From Pseudomonadota bacterium (GTDB lineage: Bacteria > Chloroflexota > UBA6077 > JAJPHF01): a stretch of DNA of 10,974 nt. Within the stretch, counting starts at the first letter, position 1. Each line of letters starts with the position of its first letter. The position numbers were made by a program, and so were the translations under genes. The notes beneath the pieces are model-generated. The model made no database searches, was not told where the DNA came from, and saw nothing but the letters and a program-made list of their open reading frames with translations. Below, in pieces: positions 5,905-10,974 of the stretch. The stretch covers positions 1-10,974 of the forward strand of contig JAJPHF010000142.1 of the NCBI GenBank assembly GCA_021325365.1, read 5' to 3'.

Positions 5905-6978
5905 GCTGACGTCGGCCACCTCGCCGGTGACGCAGCCCAGGCGAGTCCAGACTGCGAGGTTGTCGCGCATCCCCTGGAGGTTGATCCGCCCGTCGGGGTC
6001 GAGCCCGGCCGGAATCATCTTATCGTACAGCGAGGGGTCTTTCACCGTCGTGTATTTGGCCAGGATCTGCACCACCGCCGCGCGGCCGACGTTCTTGCCG
6101 AAGGCGTCGTTGTAGTCGCGCAGGCCGCGCACGTAAGCGACCATGAATCGCCGCGCGGCGTCGACGCGCTTGGCGAACTCGGGCGAGTAGTAGAGCGTGC
6201 CGATTTCCTGATTCGGATACAGCTCGTCGCCGCCGACGAGCTTGCGCGCGATGCCTTGCTGGTCGGCCAGCGCGATGAGCGGTTCGAGCTGCCAGGCCGC
6301 ATCGAGGGCGTGGTTGGCGAGGGCGGTGTTCATGTCCGGAAAGCTCAGGTGGACGATGTCCACGTCGTCGCGGGTAAGCCCCGCGCGGTCCAGCCCGTGC
6401 TGGATGGGCGGGTCGCCGGCGTCGCAGGGCGCAGCCTTGGCGAGCGTCCGGCCGCGGAGGTCGGCGAAGGAGCGGACCTCGCCGCTGTCTAGCAGATCCT
6501 GGCGCACGATGACGGACACGTAGCCGAAACCGGGTCGCAGCTGGCCTTTGTCGGCCACCATCTTCACCCCGATGCCGCGGGCCGCGGCGAGAAACGGGCT
6601 GAGGTTGACGCCTGGGCCGCCGACGTCGAGCTGGCTCGTGTTGATCAGGGAGCTGAGGGTATTCGGGTCGGGCACGGTCTCGACCTGCAGGTCCAGCCCC
6701 AGGTCGCGATAGTAGCCGCGGTCGAGGCCGATGTACACGCCCGCGTCGGAGATCGCCTGGAGCAGCCCCACGTGTACCATCTGCGGCGGGTCGAGCGGCG
6801 GCGGCAGGGCGCCGGGTGTGGGAGACGTACCCGCATCGGCCGGCGCCGCGGTGGGGGCGGCCGGAGCACTCGCCGGGGCGCTGGACGGCGCCGAGGGCGC
6901 CGGGGCCCGGCAGCTGATCGCCGCAACGAGCGCGATGGCCCAGAGCGTGCGATGCCGAGCCGTCGGATGCGCACTCAT
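5902..6978 (-). CDS. NMT1/SsuA-type ABC transporter substrate-binding lipoprotein, ended by an in-frame TAG
   Basis: A 358-aa protein from ATG 6978 (GGGGG seven bases upstream) to TAG at 5904-5902. The earlier start at 7107 adds a non-signal-like extension and is rejected. The N-terminus is a lipoprotein signal (LWAIALVAAISC) followed by a long Pro/Ala/Ser linker. The mature domain starts at VHVGLLQAISDAGVYIGLDRGYY and shows the NMT1 pattern: PDPNTLSSLINTSQLDVGGPGV, SFADLRGRTLAKAAPCDAGD, and a C-terminal helical part (RRFMVAYVRGLRDYNDAF). Such proteins capture small organic ligands outside the membrane for an ABC importer. It is first in an operon with the aromatic-ring dioxygenase and aldolase, so an aromatic carboxylate is a reasonable ligand guess. 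The stop at 5904-5902 appears premature: see the extension 5842-5904. Confidence 0.85.
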   Translation of the reverse strand: MSAHPTARHRTLWAIALVAAISCRAPAPSAPSSAPASAPAAPTAAPADAGTSPTPGALPPPLDPPQMVHVGLLQAISDAGVYIGLDRGYYRDLGLDLQVETVPDPNTLSSLINTSQLDVGGPGVNLSPFLAAARGIGVKMVADKGQLRPGFGYVSVIVRQDLLDSGEVRSFADLRGRTLAKAAPCDAGDPPIQHGLDRAGLTRDDVDIVHLSFPDMNTALANHALDAAWQLEPLIALADQQGIARKLVGGDELYPNQEIGTLYYSPEFAKRVDAARRFMVAYVRGLRDYNDAFGKNVGRAAVVQILAKYTTVKDPSLYDKMIPAGLDPDGRINLQGMRDNLAVWTRLGCVTGEVADVS

Positions 6979-7338
6979 GGACGGGCCCCCGCTGCTCCCG
7001 GCCGTCTGCCGCGACGAGCTGAGTCTCAAGTGGCCCGAGTCTAGCACGTCAGACAGTGGCGAGCAACGGGGGCGGCCAGAGCGTGTTTTCACCACGTGCA
7101 ACTCCATACGGCCGAGATGCTCCCGATCCGCATCCGCGAACCGACCGCCTGCCGGGTCACGCAGGTCGTGGGCCTCGGCACTTTCGTGCTCCAGCGCCGT
7201 ACCATTTACCTGCGGCCGCTTCGCGCGCCCCGCCCCAGCACTGGCGCTCGCCGTGGACGCGCCATATCGTTGGCTCGTGGTTTGCTTGCAACGGTGGAAT
7301 TTCCGCTAGCGCACGAGAAGAGGAGCTTGCGCTTGACC
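6979..7338. other. Divergent intergenic region between the two binding-protein genes
   Basis: About 360 bp without a supported gene. Open frames that cross it in both directions are N-terminal overextensions of the two flanking genes or their shadows. It should carry the promoters of both lipoprotein genes. A candidate for the minus-strand gene is given separately; for the plus-strand gene no clear -35/-10 pair stands out. Confidence 0.6.
7038..7066 (-). promoter_or_regulatory. Possible sigma-70-type promoter of the catabolic operon
   Basis: On the minus strand TTGCTC (7066-7061) and TAGACT (7043-7038) are 17 bases apart, with TG one base upstream of the -10 (extended -10). Transcription would begin near 7031, leaving a leader of about 50 bases before ATG 6978. 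The hexamers are only partial matches. Confidence 0.35.
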
Positions 7339-8385
7339 ATGGACGCCCGCCTGATCTGCGCGCGCGCTCGCCTTGGGATCTGGCTCGGCACTCTGTTGCT
7401 GTTCGGCGCCTGTCTCGGCACGCCCGCGCCACCGCCCGAGCCCGCGGCACCCGCCGTAGCCGGGGGCGCTGGGGCGGCCTCCCCGCCGGCGCGGCAGGCG
7501 GTGCGGTTTGGCTACGCTGCCCCTAGCGCCTCGTTCCTGCCGGCCTTCGTCGCCGAGGCGGGCGGCTTCTTCGAGCGCGAGGGGCTCGACGTCACGTTTG
7601 AGCAGGTGCAGAACAGTCTCGGCATGGCAGCCCTGGTTACGGGCGAACTGGACGTGTACGACGTGGCCTCGGGCAGCCTGGTCCCCGCCGTCCTGAGCGG
7701 CGCCGATCTCGTGCTGATTGCCTCGGACAGCAATCGCACCATCTTTGGCCTGATTACCACGCCCGACCTACAGACGCCGACCGATCTGCGCGGCAAGACG
7801 CTGGGCCTGAGCACCCGCGGGGCATCGGACGACTTCGTGACGCAACGCTACCTGCAGGCCCGCGGGCTGGAGCCGAACGTGGACGTGCTCCTCCAGCCGG
7901 TGGGCGGCATCCCGGAGAAGCTGCTGGCGATGGAGGTCGGGCAGATCAGCGGTGGCCTCGTCTCGCCGCCCACCCTGTTCGTGGCGCTCGACCGGGGCAT
8001 GAAGCTGCTCGACCAGCCCGCGGAGCTGTTCGAGTACCAGGGCTCCGGGCCGGTCGTGCAGCGCAGCCGCTTGCAGGGGCCCGTGGGCGAACAGCTCGGG
8101 TACGCACTCGCCCGCGCCCACCTCGGCGCCATTCGCGCGCTCCTCGCCGACCGCGCCCTGGCGCTGCGGGCGCTGGACCGCTATGCGCCCTCGCCCTCGG
8201 CGGAGATCGCCGAGCGGACACTCGACTGGGCGCTGCGGGGGCTGCCGCCCGACGGGATGCCGACCCTGGAGGGGCTGCGGGCGGTCATCGAGGACACGCT
8301 GAAGGCTCGCAGCAGCGCCGCGAGCCTGGACCCAGCCAGCCTGGTGGAACTCAGGTTCCTGCGCGCCGTCGTGGAGCAACCATAG
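7339..8385 (+). CDS. Second NMT1/SsuA-type ABC transporter substrate-binding lipoprotein
   Basis: A 348-aa protein from ATG 7339. GGAG is 13 bases upstream of this ATG, but seven bases upstream of an in-frame TTG at 7333, so a TTG start two codons earlier is possible. It starts with a lipoprotein-type signal (LGTLLLFGAC) and a Pro/Ala linker. The ligand domain begins at VRFGYAAPSASFLPAFVAEA, with GFFEREGLDVTFEQVQ, MAALVTGELDVYDVASGS, DLRGKTLGLSTRGASDDFV and LLAMEVGQISGGLVSPP. All are usual for NMT1/THI5-like binding proteins of the nitrate/sulfonate/taurine or aromatic-acid importer group. It is divergent from the catabolic operon. A strong ribosome site with ATG (8394) follows the stop directly, but the frame there is not credible, so the operon may have been cut (see the hydrolase fragment). 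No permease or ATPase follows. Ligand unknown. Confidence 0.85.
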   Translation: MDARLICARARLGIWLGTLLLFGACLGTPAPPPEPAAPAVAGGAGAASPPARQAVRFGYAAPSASFLPAFVAEAGGFFEREGLDVTFEQVQNSLGMAALVTGELDVYDVASGSLVPAVLSGADLVLIASDSNRTIFGLITTPDLQTPTDLRGKTLGLSTRGASDDFVTQRYLQARGLEPNVDVLLQPVGGIPEKLLAMEVGQISGGLVSPPTLFVALDRGMKLLDQPAELFEYQGSGPVVQRSRLQGPVGEQLGYALARAHLGAIRALLADRALALRALDRYAPSPSAEIAERTLDWALRGLPPDGMPTLEGLRAVIEDTLKARSSAASLDPASLVELRFLRAVVEQP

Positions 8386-8465
8386 GAGGCGCAATGCGCC
8401 ACTTCACCTTCCGGTCATTGACGCGAGCGTACGCGCGCTGCCTCGCCAGAGCGCCCCACGCCGCC

Positions 8466-8735
8466 TCAGCCGATCTCGTGGCGCACGAACTCCTCGAAGC
8501 CCATCGGCACCCACTCGTCCACGAGGAAGTACGGCAGCCCCGGCACGCAGGCTTCACCCGGCCGGGACACGAGGCCCGAGCCGCTTGCCGCCATGACCAG
8601 GCTCTTGAGGCGCCCCGGCCAGGTGAGGGCCATCCGCAGCGCGCTGCGCCCGCCCATCGAGTGGCCGAGCACGTGGACCCGCTCGATCCCCAGGTGGTCC
8701 GGCAGTGCCACGGTGTCGAGTAGCACCGGGTTGGT
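8466..8735 (-). pseudogene. Fragment of an alpha/beta-fold hydrolase
   Basis: About 90 codons are recognisable from LLDTVALPDHLGIERVHVLGHSMGG down to EEFVRHEIG and a TGA at 8468-8466. HLGIERVHVLGHSMGG is a classic nucleophile elbow with Ser in G-H-S-M-G. The part before it (oxyanion strand and N-terminal sheet, normally about 90 residues) is missing. Upstream of about 8735 the frame runs into a terminator and a tRNA remnant. After the elbow only about 60 residues remain, against the usual 150, so the Asp and His of the triad are missing as well. It is therefore a remnant cut at one or both ends and cannot be a working enzyme. The left cut is inferred from length only; the right cut coincides with a repeat copy (8730-8740). 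Confidence 0.65.
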
Positions 8736-8757
8736 ATAGCGGTTGGGATTAGATAAC

Positions 8758-8796
8758 AAAACAGGGGCCGCCGGGGATATCCCGCGGCCCCATTTT
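8758..8796 (-). terminator. Rho-independent terminator downstream of the tRNA remnant
   Basis: Arms 8764-8775 and 8781-8791 pair as 8 bp, a one-base bulge, then 3 bp, all G/C, around a 5-base loop. On the minus strand the stem is followed by TGTTTTGTT. An A-run on one side and a T-run on the other allow action in both directions. It lies about 25-60 bp after the tRNA 3' end, where a tRNA terminator is expected. Confidence 0.75.
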
Positions 8797-8820
8797 CTAA
8801 GCCGGCATTGGCTTTCTGGC

Positions 8821-8864
8821 GGTGGCGGAGGAGGGATTTGAACCCCCGACCAAGGGCTTATGAG
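8821..8864 (-). tRNA. 3' half of a tRNA with CAT anticodon (Met-like); probable attachment site
   Basis: On the minus strand the sequence reads: anticodon loop CTCATAA (8864-8858), anticodon-stem 3' strand GCCCT, variable TGGTC, T stem GGGGG, T loop TTCAAAT, CCCTC, acceptor strand CTCCGCC, discriminator A, then CC. No CCA is encoded. The 5' half is missing. The bases before the loop do not pair properly with GCCCT, and the acceptor partner GGCGGAG is not found upstream. A break at the anticodon loop is where tyrosine recombinases integrate into tRNA genes, so this is best read as one att junction of the element to the right. The reconstituted tRNA would then be at the element's other end, outside the window. 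Anticodon CAT with this variable loop suggests elongator Met, but Ile (CAT, modified) is not excluded. Confidence 0.75.
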
Positions 8865-8876
8865 GCCGCGGTAGAG

Positions 8877-8963
8877 CGTCCACGTCGGTCCGTGGCTGTC
8901 CATACTCGTAGTAAAATCAAGACCTTCTGTATATAGCCGTCCGCTGCTGACTACCGCCGTCCG
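8877..8963 (-). repeat. Helically phased GGAC motifs next to the att site
   Basis: On the minus strand GGAC occurs at 8962, 8942, 8901, 8891 and 8881 (5' coordinates). The gaps are 20, 41, 10 and 10 bases, all close to whole helical turns. The last three form the array TGGAC-N5-CGGAC-N5-TGGACGCT. A matching array lies inverted at 9505-9532. The placement beside a tRNA-half att site suggests binding sites for the integrase or excision factor. Confidence 0.55.
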
Positions 8964-9503
8964 CCCGGGTTGGTATCAGCGTTGGTATCAGCGCCCATGG
9001 CGGCTGTAGCGTGCCAGGGCAAGCCGGCGCTGGGATCGCTGAACTGGCTACGCGCGCGAATCGAGTACTTCCAAATGCCCCACGTGCCGTGGCGTGTCGT
9101 CAACACTGACGATTGAGGGGGCAGCAACCTGGTCATCGGTCTATGGCCGTCGTCATTGGGTGGTTACGCTACAGCCATGCTCAATTCCACTGGCTGATCG
9201 CACTCGCTCCGGGCTAACAGGTTGTGAACTCCCTGCTCCGCATCTTTCGGAAGCGTACATGTGGACCTACACCGCGTGCCATTGATGGCACACCCCTATA
9301 AGGTCTCCCCGTCTGGTTCATGTAGCTCCTGTGGACCTCGGCCAGAAGCCTGGCTGCGCCAGGCACCGGAGCGCAGGGGCGCCTAGCGATCTTAGACCGC
9401 ACGCAGGCTAGCAATCCTACATGGCGCGTCTGCCCGGATGTCTCCGAGCTTTGTGGTGATCGCTGCTCACGTCGCTATCCGGCGCAGTCGCATTTGGATG
9501 GGA

Positions 9504-9533
9504 GTGGACGGCAGCGGACGACTGTGGACGCTG
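9504..9533 (+). repeat. Three GNGGACG repeats with 10-bp period
   Basis: GTGGACGGCA, GCGGACGACT and GTGGACGCTG follow each other without gaps. The order T/C/T before GGAC and the final GTGGACGCT are the same as in the inverted array at 8877-8902, and 21 of 28 aligned bases are identical. Confidence 0.6.
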
Positions 9534-9623
9534 AGTAGTAGGGCATCTGTACCCATATGGCTAGGTGGGGGCCAACTGCAACAGCAATCTAGACGGAACT
9601 GAGATGCATTCGCGCCGTGAGGG

Positions 9624-9664
9624 TATAGTGCAGCAGAAGTGATATGTTCTAATCTGTTCTAGGA
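9624..9664 (+). promoter_or_regulatory. TATAGT -10-like box and 10-bp tandem repeat TGTTCTA
   Basis: TATAGT (9624-9629) differs from the -10 consensus at one base, but no good -35 lies 16-18 bp upstream. It is followed by TGTTCTAATC and TGTTCTAGGA in exact 10-bp tandem (9645-9664). A repeat just after a start region could be an operator for the ribbon-helix-helix or HTH protein encoded downstream. Inference only. Confidence 0.25.
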
Positions 9665-9790
9665 ATGCGAGAGCGCCGCGGCTAGAGCCTGGTCAGCCAC
9701 CGCGGCGCCCTGAAGCACAGCGGCCATATCGCCAGCGCCTTTACGGTGCTCTGGCGGGGTCGCTGCGTGGTTAGAGTACCAGTCCATTGC
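9659..9790 (-). CDS. Possible small protein of 43 aa, uncertain
   Basis: A minus-strand frame ends in a protein-like segment, AMDWYSNHAATPPEHRK then GAGDMAAVLQGAA and a TAG at 9661-9659. ATG 9790 is the nearest start. No ribosome binding site is seen, and the frame continues upstream as the antisense of the ribbon-helix-helix gene, so this may be chance. Its amino-acid make-up (helix-prone, balanced) is the only support. Confidence 0.2.
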   Translation of the reverse strand, partial: AMDWYSNHAATPPEHRKGAGDMAAVLQGAAVADQALAAALSHS

Positions 9791-9863
9791 CACAGCGTCA
9801 ACAGCGGCCAAAGTGAGGCCGTCCGGTGTGATGCGCGATTGTGATGCGGGTAGGAGGTGAATC

Positions 9864-10088
9864 GTGCGCCAGGAACCGAAGCGATTGACTAGCCCAGTCA
9901 CGGTGTGTCTGGAGCCGCGCGAGCGGCATGCGCTCCAGCGTATCGCCGAGCGAGACAGCACGACAATTTCGCAGGCTGCCCGACTGCTCTTGCGGCGCGG
10001 ACTCTCGGCCGAGTCCATGCTGGACCCGCTCTGCGGCACCGGAGGGAGCGTAGTCAGCGTCTCCGGCGCCGGGCAGTGTTCCATGTAA
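9864..10088 (+). CDS. Ribbon-helix-helix (CopG/Arc-like) DNA-binding protein
   Basis: A 74-aa protein starting GTG at 9864 with a near-perfect Shine-Dalgarno site (AGGAGGTGA, six bases before the start). Residues 10-18 (SPVTVCLEP) form the strand. Residues 19-33 (RERHALQRIAERDST) form the first helix and 34-50 (TISQAARLLLRRGLSAE) the second. This is the strand-helix-helix order of small dimeric repressors used by plasmids and mobile elements for copy, transfer or toxin-antitoxin control. The remaining 24 residues are Gly/Ser/Val-rich and look disordered. It is the first gene of the element's plus-strand cassette, 17 bp before the excisionase-like gene. Its targets may be the repeats upstream. 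Confidence 0.72.
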   Translation: MRQEPKRLTSPVTVCLEPRERHALQRIAERDSTTISQAARLLLRRGLSAESMLDPLCGTGGSVVSVSGAGQCSM

Positions 10089-10105
10089 CAGATCAGGAGG
10101 CACAG

Positions 10106-10408
10106 TTGGACCCCATCCTGCTCACGCCCGACGAAGCAGCCAAGGCGTTGCGCATCTCACGTAGCGCGCTCTACCAACTGCTGGCGCGCGCGCCAGACGA
10201 CGGCGGCCTGGAAAGCATCCACATCGGCACGTCTCGCCGCATCCCCGTTAGCTCCCTACACGACTGGGTAGCCCGCCAGCGCGGGGTATCGCCCGAGCCG
10301 GCGAGCGACGACCCAGCTCCCTCTCCGATTGTCCTACAGTCCGCGGCAGGCCTGAGGGTCGTCGTCCAGACGCCGAAAGGGGTAGCGGGATGTCGGCGGA
10401 CGCGCTAG
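10106..10408 (+). CDS. Excisionase-like helix-turn-helix protein (MerR-type winged helix)
   Basis: A 100-aa protein starting TTG at 10106, chosen because AGGAGG lies five bases before it. Upstream codons of the same frame overlap the ribbon-helix-helix gene and look non-coding. Residues 4-60 have the form LLTPDEAAKALRISRSALYQ, then a loop, HIGTSRRIPVSSLHDWVARQ: the recognition helix-turn-helix and wing of excisionase/HTH_17 proteins. Such proteins bend DNA at att sites to direct excision, or act as repressors in elements. The remainder (PEPASDDPAPSPIVLQ and after) is a flexible tail. It fits an integrative element with an att site at 8821-8864. Its end overlaps the next gene by 19 bp. Confidence 0.75.
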   Translation: MDPILLTPDEAAKALRISRSALYQLLARAPDDGGLESIHIGTSRRIPVSSLHDWVARQRGVSPEPASDDPAPSPIVLQSAAGLRVVVQTPKGVAGCRRTR

Positions 10409-10770
10409 CCTCGCAGCCTGCGTCCCGCGGAAGTCTGCCCAGGCCGGATTGCTACGAGCTGGGGCGCTGCTCACGCGCTCTCTGCCAGTGCGGAGAATTG
10501 CGGACGCCCCACAGCACGCGAGCCTGGGCTGGCCCCGGGCCATGGCGAGCGAGCGCGATTTCCTCCGGCTGGTTCGACAGCAGCGCGCCGCCAGTGGACG
10601 CGGTGTTCGCTGCCATAGGCCGGAACGCCGAGGCCGTCTACCTTACGCTAAACCGGCTGCCCCCGGGGCTATTCGCCCGCCGCGTCAGTAGCCCGGCGCT
10701 AATCGACCGGCGCGGAGGTACGCCGAGCGGTTCTTCTCGCAGGACTTACGAATATGCCGCAACACGGTGA
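10390..10770 (+). CDS. 126-aa protein with a primase-associated-looking segment, unassigned
   Basis: Starts ATG 10390 (GGGG seven bases upstream) inside the end of the excisionase-like gene and ends 17 bp into the next gene, so all three look translationally coupled. No named domain is certain. Residues 35-98 (GELRTP, SSGWFDSS, NAEAVYLTLNRLPPGLFARR) resemble a segment at the front of some plasmid and phage replication proteins (ELR, then GYFD, then YxTLNP-x-x-x-LLAR). There it is normally followed by N-R-L, an acidic T-x-D motif, and a WLLID-like strand. None of that follows here: after FARR come only 28 residues of Ser/Arg-rich sequence. It may be a trimmed or decayed copy, or a small stand-alone accessory protein. 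The Cys pair at 32 and 34 could bind metal. Function not assigned. Confidence 0.5.
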   Translation: MSADALASQPASRGSLPRPDCYELGRCSRALCQCGELRTPHSTRAWAGPGPWRASAISSGWFDSSAPPVDAVFAAIGRNAEAVYLTLNRLPPGLFARRVSSPALIDRRGGTPSGSSRRTYEYAATR

Positions 10771-10974
10771 CGACTTCGTCAGCACGGGGCAGGCCGCGCT
10801 CTGGTACGCCGGGCGCTGCGGTTGGCCAGTGCTCCCCATCTGGGGCGTGCGCGAGGACGGCCAGTGCGCGTGCGGCTGCCCGCACGACGAGCGCTGTAGC
10901 CACCAGCCGGCGCACCGGCCGCGGGACATCGGGAAGCATCCAATCGCGCGCGATGGCTGTCCGGGCGACCCCGC
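10754..10974 (+). CDS. Bifunctional DNA primase-polymerase (Prim-Pol) N-terminus, cut by the window edge
   Basis: From ATG 10754 the frame is open to the right edge (73 codons). AGGA lies nine bases upstream, a weak ribosome site, but the start overlaps the previous gene's end, so coupling is likely. ALWYAGRCGWPVLPIWGV (about residues 15-32) is the typical first helix and strand of the archaeo-eukaryotic primase-like Prim-Pol domain. It is followed by a Cys cluster (CACGC, then C) and DIGKHPIARDGCPGD with the G-K-H-P motif. The catalytic acidic residues would be beyond the edge. Such proteins start replication in plasmids, phages and integrative elements, often with a helicase domain further on. 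This marks the right part as the replication module of a mobile element. Confidence 0.85.
   Translation, partial: MPQHGDDFVSTGQAALWYAGRCGWPVLPIWGVREDGQCACGCPHDERCSHQPAHRPRDIGKHPIARDGCPGDP

Larger units (their letters stand above)
8730..8992 (+). repeat. GTTGGTAT(C)AGC repeats bracketing the tRNA remnant
   Basis: GTTGGTATCAGC is repeated in perfect tandem at 8969-8980 and 8981-8992. A third copy lacking the C (GTTGGTATAGC) is at 8730-8740, on the other side of the tRNA half and terminator. The first 12 bases CCGGGTTGGTAT are identical at 8726-8737 and 8965-8976. They may be integrase arm-type sites, or traces of a duplication about 240 bp long. Confidence 0.55.
8997..9863. other. Left end of the mobile element: about 870 bp without a convincing gene
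   Basis: Short frames occur on both strands (for example plus 8997-9116, 39 codons; minus 9214-9414, 66 codons), but none has a ribosome site or a recognisable fold. GC content drops compared with the chromosomal part. The interval contains the plus-strand phased GGACG array, a 10-bp tandem repeat at 9645-9664, and the leader of the plus-strand gene cassette. Confidence 0.5.

Noticed and set aside
8394..8723. Plus-strand frame of 109 codons with a strong ribosome site right after the second binding-protein gene
   Set aside because: From about 8466 on it is the antisense of the hydrolase fragment, and its His/Arg/Pro-rich translation is typical of a shadow frame. Only the ribosome site looks real, possibly a leftover of a lost gene.
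8466..8903. Whole 145-codon minus frame as one hydrolase gene
   Set aside because: Its first 55 residues are a translation of the tRNA remnant (SGVQIPPPPP is the usual product) and the terminator. Only the part from about 8735 down is hydrolase.
8865..8910. A complete tRNA gene extending right from 8864
   Set aside because: The required 5' acceptor strand and a matching anticodon stem are not found, so only the 3' half is present.
8877..9533. CRISPR array or CRISPR-like repeats
   Set aside because: The repeat units are only 5-10 bp and directly adjacent; there are no spacers of uniform length and no cas genes.
9659..10084. 141-codon minus-strand frame over the RHH gene
   Set aside because: Most of it is antisense to the RHH gene, which has a perfect ribosome site and a clear fold. 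Only the last 43 codons are kept as a low-confidence entry.

Overview
The window is GC-rich bacterial DNA with compact, mostly well-spaced genes behind GGAGG-type ribosome binding sites. It reads as a piece of a soil or sediment bacterium whose chromosome (about 1-8735) adjoins an integrated mobile element (about 8820 to beyond the right edge). The HlyD-type adaptor with repeated GPDP elements in its coiled coil, an exosortase, and orphan NMT1-type binding proteins would fit Chloroflexota or Rokubacteria-like lineages. No marker gene is present, so this placement is weak.

Left part (1-2310, minus strand): an exosortase with its Cys/Arg/His triad, an overlapping EpsI-like partner, and then a membrane-fusion (HlyD/RND-type) adaptor that runs off the left edge. 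GTTGAG half-sites recur upstream of the exosortase and upstream of the adaptor. They could be a shared operator. Positions 2300-2703 hold no confident gene. Next come, on the plus strand, a small secreted Gln/Ala-rich protein and a short nitroreductase-family protein. A strong two-hairpin terminator (3708-3780) closes this part against the convergent operon.

Middle part (3768-8385): a minus-strand operon encodes an NMT1-type substrate-binding lipoprotein, a bicupin ring-cleaving dioxygenase of the gentisate / salicylate / 1-hydroxy-2-naphthoate type, and a Schiff-base hydratase-aldolase of the NahE/PhdJ type. Dioxygenase plus hydratase-aldolase is the logic of bicyclic-aromatic breakdown: intradiol-independent ring opening followed by release of pyruvate and an aldehyde. 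The binding protein is interrupted by an in-frame TAG, after which 19 codons continue a plausible C-terminus. A second NMT1-type lipoprotein is divergently transcribed (7339-8385). No permease or ATPase is visible for either.

Right part (8386-10974): a fragment of an alpha/beta hydrolase is followed by a terminator, then by the 3' half of a tRNA with a CAT anticodon whose 5' half is absent. This is the usual footprint of a tyrosine-recombinase attachment site. Around it are a 12-bp tandem repeat and two inverted clusters of helically phased GGAC motifs. After about 900 bp without a convincing gene comes a tight plus-strand cassette: a ribbon-helix-helix protein, an excisionase-like HTH protein, a 126-aa protein with a primase-associated-looking segment, and the N-terminus of a bifunctional primase-polymerase. 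The integrase is not in the window.
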